Shown here: positions 9,628-20,002 of the stretch, piece after piece
Layout: each line of letters opens with the position of its first letter
How positions within the stretch are numbered: the first letter of the stretch is position 1
Assembly (NCBI RefSeq): GCF_001562255.1
Contig: NZ_CP014301.1
Location: 434,001 to 498,000, forward strand
Length of the DNA stretch: 64,000 bases
DNA from: Bosea sp. PAMC 26642
Lineage (GTDB): Bacteria > Pseudomonadota > Alphaproteobacteria > Rhizobiales > Beijerinckiaceae
Reading direction: 5' to 3'
Program-made: the position numbers and the translations under genes
Notes under the pieces: model-generated
What the model saw: the letters and a program-made list of their open reading frames with translations, nothing else
Databases searched by the model: none
What the model was told of the DNA's origin: nothing

Positions 9628-12582
9628 ATGGGCGAACGGCTTTGCGAGGCGATTGCGAAGGCTCCCGTCCGGCCGGCCCGCGCCCGGACGGAGACCATCC
9701 TCGCGCGCGACCTGATCGAGCGGCTGCGCGACGAGGAGGCCGGAGCGGCGCTGACGGCCCTGTTCGGGGACCATCCCAAGGCTGCGGCGCTGGTCGCGGG
9801 CGTGGTCGCGCATTCGCCCTTCCTGACGCAGATCATGCGCTTCGATCCCCAGGCGCTGCTCGCCGCGCTCGATGCCGATCCCGCGCAACGTCGCGACGCC
9901 CTCCTCGCCGAGGTTGAGCGCCATGGCGGTCCCGATGGCGAGACCGCCGATCTGATGCGGGCGCTGCGCCGCTTCCGGCAGAAGATGGCGCTGCTGATCG
10001 CGCTCGCCGATATTGGCGGCGTCTGGGACGTCGTGACCGTCACGGCCGCGCTGACCGCGATGGCCGACACCGCCGTGCGGCTGGCGACCGACCATGTCCT
10101 TCGGCAGGCTGCGGCGCAGGGCAAGATCGACCTGCCCGATCCCGCAGCGCCCGGCACAGGCTCCGGTCTCGTCGTGCTCGCGCTCGGCAAGCACGGCGCC
10201 GGCGAGCTGAACTACTCCTCCGACATCGACATCGTCGTCTTCTTCGACCCGGAGATCGCAGAGGCGGCCGGCGTCGCCGAACCGTGGAGCTTCTTCGTCA
10301 GGATCACGCAGGCAATCGCCCGCATCATCCAGGAGCGCACGCCCGACGGCTACGTCTTCCGGGTCGACCTGCGCCTGCGGCCCGACCCCGCATCGACCCA
10401 TGTCGCCGTCGCCCTGCCCAGCGCCTATTCCTATTACGAGACGGTCGGGCAGAACTGGGAGCGCGCCGCGATGATCAAGGCGCGCCCGGTGGCGGGCGAC
10501 CTTGCGCTCGGCGCACGCTTCGTCGCCGATCTCGCGCCCTTCATCTGGCGCAAATATTTCGACTTCGCCACGATCGCCGACATCCATGCGATGAAGCGCC
10601 AGATCCAGACGGTGAAGGGCCACGAAACGATCGCGGTGGCCGGCCATAACGTGAAGCTCGGGCGCGGCGGCATCCGTGAGATCGAGTTCTTCGTGCAGAC
10701 GCAGCAGCTCGTCTTCGGCGGCCGGCGCCCGACGCTGCGCGGGCCACGCACGTTGGAGATGCTGGGCGAGCTGACGCGCGAGGGCTGGATCACGGCGCAG
10801 GCGCGCGACGAACTCACCGCATCCTATCTCTTCCTGCGCACCATCGAGCATCGCCTCCAGATGCGCCATGACGAGCAGACCCAGACCCTGCCGAAGCAGA
10901 AGGACGACCTCGAAGCCTTCGCGCGCTTTTGCGGCTATCCCTCGACCGCCGCCTTCGGCAAGGCCCTGACCGCCCATGCCAGACGGGTCGAGGGCCATTA
11001 TGCGCTGCTCTTCGAGGAGGGGCCGTCGCTGGCCAACGAGGCGGGTACGCTCAGCTTCACCGGCACGGAGGTCGACGCCGACACGCTCACGACCTTGCGC
11101 AAGCTAGGCTTCCGTGACCCCGGAACCGCCATCGAGACCGTCAAGGGCTGGCATTTCGGGCGCCGCGCCGCCGTCACGAGTTCCAGAGCCCGCGAGGTCC
11201 TGACCGAGCTGACGCCGGCGCTGCTGGTCGCGCTCGGCCGCACCGCCGATCCTGACGGCGCACTCGCCCATCTCGACAATGCCTTCGTTCGGATGCCGGC
11301 GGCCGTCGAACTGCTGACGCTGCTGCGCTCGCATGGCTCGCTGCTGACGCTCTTCGCCGACATCCTTGGCAGCGCCCCGCGCCTGGCGAAGGTCGCCGCG
11401 ATGCACCCCCATGTCCTCGACAGCGTCATCGACCCGGCCTTCACCAAGGCCGCGCTCGAGGTCGAGGGCCTGACGCGCCGCATCCGCAACGCGGTCGGGA
11501 CGCCGCCGCCCAGCGTCGAGGACGGACTCGACCGCCTGCGCGACGCCGCCCGGCAGGAGAACTTTCTCGTCGGTGCGCGGCTGATGTCGGGCGTCTATCC
11601 GGCGCAGGCCGCAGGGCAGGCCTACTGTGCCGTGGCCGAAGCCTGCTTGCGTGTCGGTTTCGCGGATACGCGGGCCGCCTTCATCGCCGATCATGGCACG
11701 ATCGCGGGCGCGGAGGCCGTGGTGCTCGGGCTCGGGCGGCTCGGGGCGGGCGAACTGACGCCATCATCGGACCTCGACCTGATCCTGCTCTACGATCGCC
11801 CGGAGGACGCAGGCCCGAGCACCGGCGGCAAGGCGCTCGACCCGGTCACCTGGCATGTCCGCTTCACCCAGCGCCTCATCGCCGCCATGACGGTGCCGAC
11901 GCGTCGCGGCACGCTCTACCAGGTCGACATGAGGCTGCGCCCCACCGGCAACAAGAGCCCCGTTGCAACGCAGTTCAGCGGCTTCGAAGCCTATCACGCC
12001 GGCGACGCCGAGATCTGGGAGGAAATGGCGCTGACCCGCGCCCGCGTCGTTGCGGGCGATGCCGGCCTGCGGCAGCGGGTCGAAGCCGCCATCGCGGCGA
12101 TCCTGTCGCGCAAGCGCAACCCGGCCAAGGTTGCTGCCGCCGTGCTGGAGATGCGCGCGCTGATCGCGAAGGAGAAGGGCGAGAAGGATGGCTGGGATCT
12201 CAAGCTCGCCGCCGGCGGTCTGACGGATCTCGATTTCCTGGCGCAGTTCCTGGTTCTGGCTCACGCCCACGATCATTCGAGCCTGCTGGCCGGCGATACG
12301 CCTGCCGTCTTCGCGGCGGCGCGCGAGGTGGGCCTGCTGACTCAGGCCGACGCCGCCGGCCTGACCGAGGCGCATCGGCTTATCGCCGACGTCCAGCTCT
12401 GGCAGCGCTTCACGGTCGAGGACGCCTTCGACCCTGTGCGGGTGCCGCCCCGCGTCCTGCAGCGCATCGCCACCGCCGTCGGCCGGCCTGATGCGAAGGT
12501 CCTGCGGGCAGAACTGGACGAGACCCGTGCAAGCGTCCGGTCGACCTTTACTCACCTGCTCGGCGCTGCGCGGCGGGCGTGA
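9628..12582 (+). CDS. glnE: Glutamine synthetase adenylyltransferase/deadenylase GlnE
   Basis: GlnE attaches and removes AMP on glutamine synthetase in response to PII and glutamine, setting the rate of ammonium assimilation. The 984-residue protein has two nucleotidyltransferase modules with the hallmark pattern: ALGKHGAGELNYSSDIDIVV in the N-terminal deadenylase half and GLGRLGAGELTPSSDLDLIL in the C-terminal adenylylase half. Each is followed by a PII-uridylyltransferase-type helical domain. The ATG at 9628 was chosen because GGGGAG precedes it and because upstream in-frame sequence overlaps the kinase gene. It relates functionally to the urea/nitrate genes further on. Confidence 0.96.
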   Translation: MGERLCEAIAKAPVRPARARTETILARDLIERLRDEEAGAALTALFGDHPKAAALVAGVVAHSPFLTQIMRFDPQALLAALDADPAQRRDALLAEVERHGGPDGETADLMRALRRFRQKMALLIALADIGGVWDVVTVTAALTAMADTAVRLATDHVLRQAAAQGKIDLPDPAAPGTGSGLVVLALGKHGAGELNYSSDIDIVVFFDPEIAEAAGVAEPWSFFVRITQAIARIIQERTPDGYVFRVDLRLRPDPASTHVAVALPSAYSYYETVGQNWERAAMIKARPVAGDLALGARFVADLAPFIWRKYFDFATIADIHAMKRQIQTVKGHETIAVAGHNVKLGRGGIREIEFFVQTQQLVFGGRRPTLRGPRTLEMLGELTREGWITAQARDELTASYLFLRTIEHRLQMRHDEQTQTLPKQKDDLEAFARFCGYPSTAAFGKALTAHARRVEGHYALLFEEGPSLANEAGTLSFTGTEVDADTLTTLRKLGFRDPGTAIETVKGWHFGRRAAVTSSRAREVLTELTPALLVALGRTADPDGALAHLDNAFVRMPAAVELLTLLRSHGSLLTLFADILGSAPRLAKVAAMHPHVLDSVIDPAFTKAALEVEGLTRRIRNAVGTPPPSVEDGLDRLRDAARQENFLVGARLMSGVYPAQAAGQAYCAVAEACLRVGFADTRAAFIADHGTIAGAEAVVLGLGRLGAGELTPSSDLDLILLYDRPEDAGPSTGGKALDPVTWHVRFTQRLIAAMTVPTRRGTLYQVDMRLRPTGNKSPVATQFSGFEAYHAGDAEIWEEMALTRARVVAGDAGLRQRVEAAIAAILSRKRNPAKVAAAVLEMRALIAKEKGEKDGWDLKLAAGGLTDLDFLAQFLVLAHAHDHSSLLAGDTPAVFAAAREVGLLTQADAAGLTEAHRLIADVQLWQRFTVEDAFDPVRVPPRVLQRIATAVGRPDAKVLRAELDETRASVRSTFTHLLGAARRA

Positions 12583-12585
12583 TGC

Positions 12586-14886
12586 TCAAGCCGCCTTGGC
12601 GGTGATCCGCCCGGCGCCGCCGTTCAGCGGCAGGTGGACCATGACGATGGTGCCGGAGCCGATCGCGGAACGCAGGCGCAGCGAGCCGCCATGCATCTCC
12701 GCCAGCGAACGCGCAATGGCGAGGCCCAGACCCGAGCCCTTGTAGCTGCGTGTCAGATCGCCCTCGACCTGCTCGAAGGGCCGTCCGATCCGGTCGATCT
12801 TCTCCTTGGGGATGCCGATGCCGGTATCCTCGATGAAGATGTTCAGCGCGTTCGGCACCTGGCGCATCCGGATCGCGATCTGGCCGCCCTCGGGGGTGAA
12901 CTTGACGGCGTTGTCGAGCAGATTGCCGAGGATCTGGTAGAGCGCGTGCGGGTCGGCCTCGAGATGGAGATGCTGCGGCCCCTCGACGGCGATGGAGAGG
13001 TTCTTGCGGTCGATCTCGTCGCGGGCCTTGCGCACGGCCTCGTCGACGACGAGGTTGAGCGTGATATCGGACTTTTCCAGCCGCATCCGGCCGGATTCGA
13101 TGCGCGACATGTCGAGAATGTCGTTGATCACCCCGAGCAGATAACCGCCGCTCGATCGGATGTCGCGGACATAGTCGAGATAGCGGTCGCTGCCGAGATT
13201 GCCGAACAGGCCGTTCTCCATGATCTCGGAGAAGCCGATGATGGCGTTGAGCGGCGTGCGCAGCTCATGGCTCATATTGGCGAGGAATTCGGACTTGGCG
13301 CGGTTGGCGCTCTCCGCCGAGGCCTTCTGTTCGAGATAGCGCTCGGCCATGTCGGCGAGCTGCTGGGCCTGCGCCTCCAGCTTCTGGCGCGAGGCCTTGA
13401 GATCGGTGACGTGCATCAGGAGCTGCTGCTCCGACTGGGTCAGCCGCTCTTCCTGCTGCTTCAGCTTGGTGATGTCGGTGCCGACCGAAACCGAGCCTCC
13501 ATCCTTGGTGCGGCGGCCGTTGATCTGGAGCCAGCGCCCGTCCGAGAGGCGCGCCTCATAGGAGGTCTCGCTCGCCGCCCCGCGTACGGCCCGGACCGGC
13601 TCGCGGTCGATATTGGGCTGGGCCGAGACCTGCATCACCTCGTCATGGCTGATGCCGGCCTGCGCGAGCTCCGGGGAAAGCTGGTGGAGCTGCTGGTATT
13701 TGGCGTTGCATAGTACCAGCCGCTGGTCGGCGTCCCAGAGCACGAAGGCTTCCGAGATCGCTTCGACCGCATCGCGCAGCCGCGCATCGGCGGTGGCGGT
13801 GCGCTCGGCCATCCGGCGCTGCTCCGAGATGTCGACCGCGATGCCGACGAGATGCTGCGACCTGCTGCGGCGGTCGGTGACGAGCTCGGCCCGGGCTTTC
13901 AACCAAACCCAGCCGCCATTGACGTCGCGGACGCGGAATTCCTGGTCGAGATGGTCGGCCTCGCCGCGGCTGATCGCGTCGGCGAGTGCGTAGAGATCGG
14001 CATCCTCGGGATGGATGAAGCCGTTGACCTCGCCGAAGGACATGTAGTCGCCGGCCCGGTCGTAGCCGAGCATCGCATACATCGAATCCGACCAGTAGAT
14101 CCGCCCGCGCGCCAGATCCCAGTCCCACAGGCCGCAATGGCCGCGATTGAGGGCGGTGTCGATGCGTTCGCGCACGCAGTCGCAGTCCTCGTCGGCGGCG
14201 CGTGCGCGTCGCGATTGCAGCAGGAAGGCCAGCGTGATCGCCGCCAGCACCAGGCCTGCCGTGCCGAACAGCCCGATCAGGGCATTGCGGCGTTGCTCCC
14301 AGGCACCCAGGGCCTTGACGATGGGCTGGATGACGGCCACCTGGCCGAGCGGGGCTGCGAGGTTGCGCACGGTGGCGAGACCTTCGGTGCCGCCGGGCAG
14401 GGTGATGCGCATCACGCCGGCGCGGTCGCCAAACACCGTCAGCGGCTGGGTCTGGCCGAGGAAATCGACCAGTGTCCGTTGGGTCTGGCCGATCACCGGC
14501 TCGCTGGCGACGACATGTCCGTCCGCCGCGCTGACATGGACGATGCGGCCGCTGGCGGAAAGATGGCGTCCGGCGAGTGTCGCCAGAACAGTCTCGGGCG
14601 AAATATTGGAGGCGCTGGCAACGTCGAGTTCTCGTGCAAGCAGTGCCGAGACGAGATCCACATCACCGATGGCATCGAGCACCGCATCGTCGCGCATCGC
14701 ATTGGTCTGGATGACGGCGCCGGCGCTCAGGATCAGGATGAAGCTGGCGACGATCGCCGGAATGACCTTGCGGATCGTCGGTTCGAGGCTCTCGAACCGC
14801 CTGTACAGCGGATGCGTCAGCGATCGTCCGACACCCAGAATCGTGGCCGCGCGCATGGTTGCGCAGCCCGCGTTCGCACGCGACAT
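12586..14886 (-). CDS. pleC: PAS-domain sensor histidine kinase, PleC/DivJ-like
   Basis: The 766-residue kinase has an N-terminal membrane segment (about 43-63), a periplasmic region, a second segment (about 200-222), a PAS/PAC region around GLWDWDLARGRIYWSD, a second PAS around AISEAFVLWDADQRL, a coiled coil and the kinase core. The H box is NMSHELRTPLNAIIGFSEIM (His540), with N (NLLDNAVKFTPEGG), G1 (DTGIGIP) and G2 (GSGLGLAI) boxes. This H-box context is characteristic of the PleC/DivJ/PdhS kinases that act on DivK in alphaproteobacteria. Location beside glnE and pepN matches rhizobial pleC. Family assignment is firm; the exact name is inference. Confidence 0.8.
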   Translation of the reverse strand: MSRANAGCATMRAATILGVGRSLTHPLYRRFESLEPTIRKVIPAIVASFILILSAGAVIQTNAMRDDAVLDAIGDVDLVSALLARELDVASASNISPETVLATLAGRHLSASGRIVHVSAADGHVVASEPVIGQTQRTLVDFLGQTQPLTVFGDRAGVMRITLPGGTEGLATVRNLAAPLGQVAVIQPIVKALGAWEQRRNALIGLFGTAGLVLAAITLAFLLQSRRARAADEDCDCVRERIDTALNRGHCGLWDWDLARGRIYWSDSMYAMLGYDRAGDYMSFGEVNGFIHPEDADLYALADAISRGEADHLDQEFRVRDVNGGWVWLKARAELVTDRRSRSQHLVGIAVDISEQRRMAERTATADARLRDAVEAISEAFVLWDADQRLVLCNAKYQQLHQLSPELAQAGISHDEVMQVSAQPNIDREPVRAVRGAASETSYEARLSDGRWLQINGRRTKDGGSVSVGTDITKLKQQEERLTQSEQQLLMHVTDLKASRQKLEAQAQQLADMAERYLEQKASAESANRAKSEFLANMSHELRTPLNAIIGFSEIMENGLFGNLGSDRYLDYVRDIRSSGGYLLGVINDILDMSRIESGRMRLEKSDITLNLVVDEAVRKARDEIDRKNLSIAVEGPQHLHLEADPHALYQILGNLLDNAVKFTPEGGQIAIRMRQVPNALNIFIEDTGIGIPKEKIDRIGRPFEQVEGDLTRSYKGSGLGLAIARSLAEMHGGSLRLRSAIGSGTIVMVHLPLNGGAGRITAKAA

Positions 14887-15100
14887 GCCCGTCCCCCTTC
14901 GGAATTTTACCGTCAGCAGATCGGGAGACGTGCCGCATCCCCGCGAATCAGTTTCAGTTGAATCCGCGTGAGTCGGTTTGTCCAGCCTTGAGTTGAATCG
15001 ACACCGCAGAATTCGCCTTCAGGTTGCAGTGTGCGTTGCAATGAATCTTGTGCGGGTAATGAAACGTTAATCTTCCCGACAGGTCGGTCGGGCGGCGGGT
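14887..15100. other. Intergenic region between pepN and the PleC-like gene
   Basis: This 214 bp gap, between two minus-strand genes, should contain the promoter of the kinase gene. AGTTGAATC is directly repeated at 14956-14964 and 14991-14999, 35 bp apart, and could be a protein-binding site. I looked for a CtrA site (TTAA-N7-TTAA) and did not find one. Confidence 0.4.
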
Positions 15101-17740
15101 TCAGGCAAGCGCCCGCTCGGCGATATCGGCCACGTCGCGCGACAGGTTCGGCGTCTGCGCCACCATCGCCAGCGCGGTCTCCGCGAGTGCTTTCCGGCCC
15201 GGTTCCAGCATACGCCAGCTCTTGAACGAGCCGAGCAGGCGGGAGGCGATCTGGGGGTTGGTGCGGTCGAGCGCGATCACCATGTCGGCGATGAAGAGAT
15301 AGCCCGCGCCGTCGGGCCGGTTGAACTGGGTCAGGTTGGCGGCGAAGCCGCCGATCAGCGAGCGCACCCGGTTGGGATTGCCGAGCGAGAACGCCGGGTG
15401 CTGCATCAGGCCCTTGACCCGGTCGAGGGTGCCGTGCTCCGCGATCAGAGCCTGCGCCATCAACCATTTGTCGAGGACGAGCGGCTCGCCCCTGTAGATA
15501 TCGCCGAAGCGCGCGATCAGCGCCTCGCGATCCTCGCCGGGGATCAGCGTCATCGCTGCGAGCGCCGCCAGCCGGTCGGTCAGGTTGTCGGCCGCCGCGA
15601 ACTGCCGTTCCGCCAGCCTTGCGCCCGCCGCCGGTTCGGCAATGGCGATCAGCCCGAGCGCCTCGTTGCGCAGGGCGCGCCGTCCGGCCGAGGCCGCGTC
15701 GGGACTGTAGCGCTGCCCCGTATCAAGCGCCTCGCGCAATTCCAGCAGCGTCGCCCGCAGGTTCGTGCCGACCGCGGCAGATAGTGCGCGATGGGCCGTG
15801 TGGATCGCGTCGGGATCGACATCCCTGCCGATCTCGCGGGCGATGTCGGCGATGGCGGGCAGGCGCAGCACCTGCGCCGCGAATGCCGGATCGGCCAGCG
15901 CCTGGCTACGCAGGAACGGCCCAAGCGCGCCCGCGATATCGTCGGCCCTTGCGGCGAGCGTCGCACCGTCGCCGCGCCCTGCCGCGACGAGGGCGCGGGT
16001 GGCGACGCTCTGCAGCGCCTGCCAGCAGTTGAAGGAATCGCTGTCGCTCGACAGCAGCCGCAGCAGATCGGCGTCGGCGAGATCGAGTTCGAGCCTGACC
16101 GGCGCCGAGAAGCCGCGCAGCAGCGAGGGAATCGGCGGCTCGGGCACATCGTCGAAGGTCACCGAGAGCGACGCCCGGTCGAGCACGATCAGCCCGTCGC
16201 CGGCATAGGCCTCGGAAGCCGTTTTGAGGGGCAGGTCGCCGGCCTTGCCGACGAGACCGATGACCACGGGCAGCACCACGGGCTGCTTGTCCGTCTGGCC
16301 GGGCGTCGCAGGCGTCGTTTGCGCGAGATCGAGCGTATAGCTCTTCGCCTGCGCGTCGTAGCGCCCGGAGGCGACGATGGTCGGCGTGCCCGCCTGCTCG
16401 TACCAGCGCGCGAAATGGCCCAGGTCTCGCCCCGAGGCCTCGGCGAAGCAGGCCAGGAATTCCTCGATCGTGGCCGCGGTCCCGTCGCAGCGGATGAAAT
16501 AGAGATCCATTCCAGTGCGGAAGGCGTCCTCGCCGATGAGGACCTTGAGCATACGGATGACCTCCGCGCCCTTCTCGTAGACCGTCGGCGTGTAGAAGTT
16601 GTTGATCTCCTTGTAGGCGCGCGGCCGCACGGGGTGGGCAAGCGGGCCCGCATCCTCGGAAAACTGCGTCGCGCGCAAGGTCCGCACGTCGGCGATCCGC
16701 TTCACCGGCCTCGAGCGCTCGTCGGCGGAGAATTCTTGGTCGCGGAAGACGGTCAGCCCTTCCTTGAGGCAGAGCTGGAACCAGTCGCGGCAGGTGATGC
16801 GGTTGCCGGTCCAGTTGTGGAAATATTCATGCGCGATGATCGCCTCGATCGAGGCATAGTCGCCGTCGGTCGCGGTCTGCGGGTCGGCCAGAACATATTT
16901 GTCGTTGAAGATGTTGAGGCCCTTGTTCTCCATCGCGCCCATGTTGAAGTCCGAGACGGCGACGACGTTGAACATTTCGAGATCGTAGTTGCGGCCGAAG
17001 ACGCGCTCGTCCCAGCGCATACAGCGCACGAGCGAGTCCATCGCCCAGCCGGCGCGGCCGGCCTTGCCGGGCTCGACATAGACGGCAAGCTCGACCTTGC
17101 GGCCATCGGCGGTGACGTAATCCTCGCGGACATGGTCGAGTGCGCCGCCCACCAGCGCGAAAAGATAGGCGGGCTTCGGATGCGGGTCGTGCCAGACGGC
17201 GAAATGCCGGTCGCTCCCGGCCACTTCGCCGGCCGCGACGAGATTGCCGTTCGACAGCAGGACCGGCGCGTCGCTCTTCTTCGCCTCGAGACGCACGGTG
17301 TAGACCGACATCACGTCGGGCCGATCGAGGAAATAGGTGATCCGGCGGAAGCCGTCCGCCTCGCACTGCGTGCAATAGACGTTCGAGGAGCGGTAGAGCC
17401 CCATCAGCTTGGTGTTGGCCGAAGGGGCGAGCACAGTCTCGATCGTCAAAGTGAAGCCGCGGGCGGGCGGTGCGTGCACAGTCAGCGAGCCGGGCGTGGC
17501 GCTGTAGGCATCCTGCGCGAGGGGCGTTCCGTCCAGCGCGATGCCGGCAAGCGCGAGGTCGTCCCCATCCAGGACGAGCGGCGCGCCGCCGTCGCCTGCC
17601 GGATTGGGCCGCAGCGCCAGCAGGGCTCGCACTTTGGTCTTGTGCGGATCGAGCCTGATATCGAGATCGACGGTGTCGATCAGCCAGTCGGACGGGCGAT
17701 AATCCTCGAGGCGGATCAGCGGGGTATCGTCGGCGCGCAT
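15101..17740 (-). CDS. pepN: Aminopeptidase N (M1 family metallopeptidase)
   Basis: PepN is a cytoplasmic zinc aminopeptidase of broad specificity that finishes peptide breakdown. The 879-residue length is typical of the proteobacterial enzyme. The exopeptidase motif GAMENKGLNIF lies at about 268-278. The zinc site is AHEYFHNWTGNRIT with His304, Glu305 and His308, and the third ligand is expected in KEGLTVFRDQEF. The C-terminal helical domain is intact. It reads toward the PleC-like gene on the same strand. Confidence 0.96.
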   Translation of the reverse strand: MRADDTPLIRLEDYRPSDWLIDTVDLDIRLDPHKTKVRALLALRPNPAGDGGAPLVLDGDDLALAGIALDGTPLAQDAYSATPGSLTVHAPPARGFTLTIETVLAPSANTKLMGLYRSSNVYCTQCEADGFRRITYFLDRPDVMSVYTVRLEAKKSDAPVLLSNGNLVAAGEVAGSDRHFAVWHDPHPKPAYLFALVGGALDHVREDYVTADGRKVELAVYVEPGKAGRAGWAMDSLVRCMRWDERVFGRNYDLEMFNVVAVSDFNMGAMENKGLNIFNDKYVLADPQTATDGDYASIEAIIAHEYFHNWTGNRITCRDWFQLCLKEGLTVFRDQEFSADERSRPVKRIADVRTLRATQFSEDAGPLAHPVRPRAYKEINNFYTPTVYEKGAEVIRMLKVLIGEDAFRTGMDLYFIRCDGTAATIEEFLACFAEASGRDLGHFARWYEQAGTPTIVASGRYDAQAKSYTLDLAQTTPATPGQTDKQPVVLPVVIGLVGKAGDLPLKTASEAYAGDGLIVLDRASLSVTFDDVPEPPIPSLLRGFSAPVRLELDLADADLLRLLSSDSDSFNCWQALQSVATRALVAAGRGDGATLAARADDIAGALGPFLRSQALADPAFAAQVLRLPAIADIAREIGRDVDPDAIHTAHRALSAAVGTNLRATLLELREALDTGQRYSPDAASAGRRALRNEALGLIAIAEPAAGARLAERQFAAADNLTDRLAALAAMTLIPGEDREALIARFGDIYRGEPLVLDKWLMAQALIAEHGTLDRVKGLMQHPAFSLGNPNRVRSLIGGFAANLTQFNRPDGAGYLFIADMVIALDRTNPQIASRLLGSFKSWRMLEPGRKALAETALAMVAQTPNLSRDVADIAERALA

Positions 17741-17861
17741 GGAAACCTGTGGAATCGATTGTCGGGCCGATGATGGCGATGCAGGCTTGTGTAGCCCGCG
17801 CGCAGGGTCCCTGGAAGCCCGCGCGACGTCGCCGTATCGGCACCGCTCTTTTACACACCCC

Positions 17862-17968
17862 CGTCATTCCGGGCGGAGCGGAGCGAAGACCCGGAGTCCA
17901 TGCCGGAACGCTTGTCGGAAATGGTCAGGCATGGATTCCGGGTCGCCCTGCGGTCGCCCGGAATGACG
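17862..17968. repeat. Palindromic intergenic repeat (family A, copy 2)
   Basis: The outer arms are CGTCATTCCGGGCG on the left and CGCCCGGAATGACG on the right. Inner arms around GACCCGGAGTCCATGCC and GGCATGGATTCCGGGTC continue the pairing. It occupies about 107 bp of the 237 bp gap between pepN and the CDF gene and shares its ends with the copy at 5808-5954. Confidence 0.85.
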
Positions 17969-17977
17969 GCACGCCCG

Positions 17978-19411
17978 TCAGCCGTCCATCTGCATCGGTT
18001 CGGCATGGCTCACAAGCCGGCAGACCTGCGGCCTGGCGAGCCGGACGGCGCGCTCGATCGCATCGACCGCCGCATGGACGGTCGCGACGTTCAGCGAGGG
18101 ATCGACACGGCAGTGGTAGTTCACCACGAGCCCGTTGACGGTCTGGCGCACGCGCACGCTGTGGATGTCGTGAATCGGCCCGCCCAGCCTCGCGGCTTCG
18201 CTCGCCAGCGCCTTGCCGATGTCCTCGACGGTTTCCCAGGCGGCGTTATGTCCGGCCGGCTGGCCCGTCTCCATCGGCTCGATATGGGTCTCGACCTCGG
18301 TCTCGCCGCCGAACTCGGCGCGGATCGCCGCCTCCAGGCGCGTCGCGATCTCATGCGCCTCGCCGAGCGGCAGATGGGCGTCCACTTCCATATCAAGGCT
18401 GACCGAGAGCCGCTCGCCGATCGTATGGACGGTGACGTGATGCACCGGGATCTTCATCTTGAGCGCGATCAGCAGCACCCGCTCCAGTGCCGTCTCGTCG
18501 TCGACCTGGATCGGGTTGGCCGCGACCGTGAGCTCGGCGCCCGGCTGCTCCTTTTCAACCGCGTCGAGCAGGGCCTGCTTGATCGCGACGACGCGGTCGA
18601 GCGGCAGGGTGCGCGAAACGCGGATGCCGATCTCGCCATAAGTCCGGCCGCCGGCGGGCCGGACCCGGATCCAATCGACGGCGACGACGCCCGGCACGGC
18701 CGCAGCCACCTTGTTCAGGCGTTCGCCGACCCCCTCGGGTGCCGCGTCCATCAGCGTGTCGATCGTCCGCCGGCCGAGCCGGAAGGCCGAATAGGCGGTG
18801 AAGGCGGCGATCAGGAAAGCGGCGACAGTGTCGGCGCGCGGCACGCCCGCCCAGACCCCGATCAGGCCAGCGAGCACCATGGCCGAGCCGACGAAATCCG
18901 CCGAGAAATGCGTTGCTTCGCCAGCCAGCGCCTCGCTGCCGGTCTCCTTGGCGACGCGCGCCAGCGAGCGCCAGCGCAGCGCATCGACCGTCATCGAGAG
19001 CAGCATCACCCCGATGACGACCGGCGTCACCGCGACATGCTCGATGATGCCCATCCACAGCCGCGAGCCGGCTTCCCAAAGGATGGCGCCGGCCAGCGTG
19101 AACAGGATCGCGGTCTCGACCAGCGCCGCGAGCGATTCGAGCTTGCCATGGCCGTAATGGTGCTCGTCGTCGGCCGGCTTGTCGGCGGCGTGCACCGCAA
19201 ACCAGGTGAACAGCGTCGAGCCGATGTCGACCAGCCCCTGCAGCGCGTCGGTGAGCAGAGCCAGCGAGCCCGAAAGCAGCGCCGCCACGCCCTTGGCGCC
19301 CGTCAGCAGGATCGTCGCCATCACCGACAGCATCGCGGCGCGCCGTTTGATCGCGCCGATCTGCTGGGCAGTCGGGGGCAACCTCGCGCCGTCGTCCTGC
19401 GTGCTTGTCAT
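17978..19411 (-). CDS. Cation diffusion facilitator with three C-terminal dimerization modules
   Basis: This is a proton-coupled divalent metal exporter (FieF/ZitB-type). The first 210 residues of the 477-residue protein hold six membrane helices and a metal-site region including [12 protein letters not shown]. The remainder is unusual: three successive ferredoxin-like modules of about 80 residues, recognisable by [36 protein letters not shown] and [18 protein letters not shown]. Ordinary CDF proteins have one and about 300 residues. The start at 19411 was chosen over an upstream one because GGCGAGAGG precedes it and the upstream extension overlaps the start of gloA. The metal is unknown. Confidence 0.88.
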   Translation of the reverse strand: MTSTQDDGARLPPTAQQIGAIKRRAAMLSVMATILLTGAKGVAALLSGSLALLTDALQGLVDIGSTLFTWFAVHAADKPADDEHHYGHGKLESLAALVETAILFTLAGAILWEAGSRLWMGIIEHVAVTPVVIGVMLLSMTVDALRWRSLARVAKETGSEALAGEATHFSADFVGSAMVLAGLIGVWAGVPRADTVAAFLIAAFTAYSAFRLGRRTIDTLMDAAPEGVGERLNKVAAAVPGVVAVDWIRVRPAGGRTYGEIGIRVSRTLPLDRVVAIKQALLDAVEKEQPGAELTVAANPIQVDDETALERVLLIALKMKIPVHHVTVHTIGERLSVSLDMEVDAHLPLGEAHEIATRLEAAIRAEFGGETEVETHIEPMETGQPAGHNAAWETVEDIGKALASEAARLGGPIHDIHSVRVRQTVNGLVVNYHCRVDPSLNVATVHAAVDAIERAVRLARPQVCRLVSHAEPMQMDG

Positions 19412-19505
19412 GGACCTCTCGCCTCGCCCCTCTTGGCAAGGGCCGGGTGTCGCCCGATCTAGAGGCGAGATCAACCCGCCCGGAACCGAAACAGGAGCCT
19501 GCCCG

Positions 19506-19955
19506 ATGCGATATCTCCACACCATGGTGCGTGTCACCGATCTCGACGCCGCGCTGGATTTCTATGTGACCAAATTCGGACTCGTCGAAACCCGCCGCAT
19601 CGAAAGTGAAAAGGGGCGCTTCACGCTGGTCTTCCTGGCGGCGCCCGACGACGAGGAGACGGTGAAGCAGCAGGGCAGCCGCGGCCGCCCGACCCTTGAA
19701 CTGACCTATAACTGGGATCCGGAAGTCTATACCGGCGGCCGCAATTTCGGCCACCTCGCCTATGAGGTCGACGACATCTACGCCACCTGCGACAAGCTGA
19801 TGAAGGCTGGCGTCACCATCAACCGCCCGCCGCGCGACGGCAACATGGCCTTCGTCCGCTCCCCCGACAACATCTCGATCGAGATCCTCCAGAAGGGCGA
19901 TCCGAAGGCGCCTGCCGAGCCGTGGCTGAGCATGCCGAACACCGGGGTGTGGTGA
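19506..19955 (+). CDS. gloA: Lactoylglutathione lyase (glyoxalase I)
   Basis: GloA converts the methylglyoxal-glutathione hemithioacetal to S-lactoylglutathione. The 149-residue protein begins [20 protein letters not shown] with the metal-ligand His5, continues with LELTYNW (Glu ligand), [11 protein letters not shown] (His ligand) and ends after [13 protein letters not shown] (Glu ligand). The ATG at 19506 is preceded by AGGAGCC and gives the family N-terminus exactly. It is divergent from the CDF gene. Confidence 0.95.
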   Translation: MRYLHTMVRVTDLDAALDFYVTKFGLVETRRIESEKGRFTLVFLAAPDDEETVKQQGSRGRPTLELTYNWDPEVYTGGRNFGHLAYEVDDIYATCDKLMKAGVTINRPPRDGNMAFVRSPDNISIEILQKGDPKAPAEPWLSMPNTGVW

Positions 19956-20002
19956 GGGGAGATCATCTGGCGCGAGCCATCGGTTTGTGAGACGATGACT
20001 CG

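Noticed and set aside
8004..10190. Long minus-strand open frame opposite the kinase and glnE
   Set aside because: The product is Arg/Ser-rich with no recognisable domain, while the plus strand has intact kinase and GlnE motifs.
14887..15100. CtrA-binding site upstream of the PleC-like gene
   Set aside because: No TTAA-N7-TTAA pattern is present in the gap.
15791..17773. Long plus-strand open frame opposite pepN
   Set aside because: It is the antisense shadow of a GC-rich gene; the minus strand encodes a complete M1 aminopeptidase with HEXXH and GAMEN motifs.
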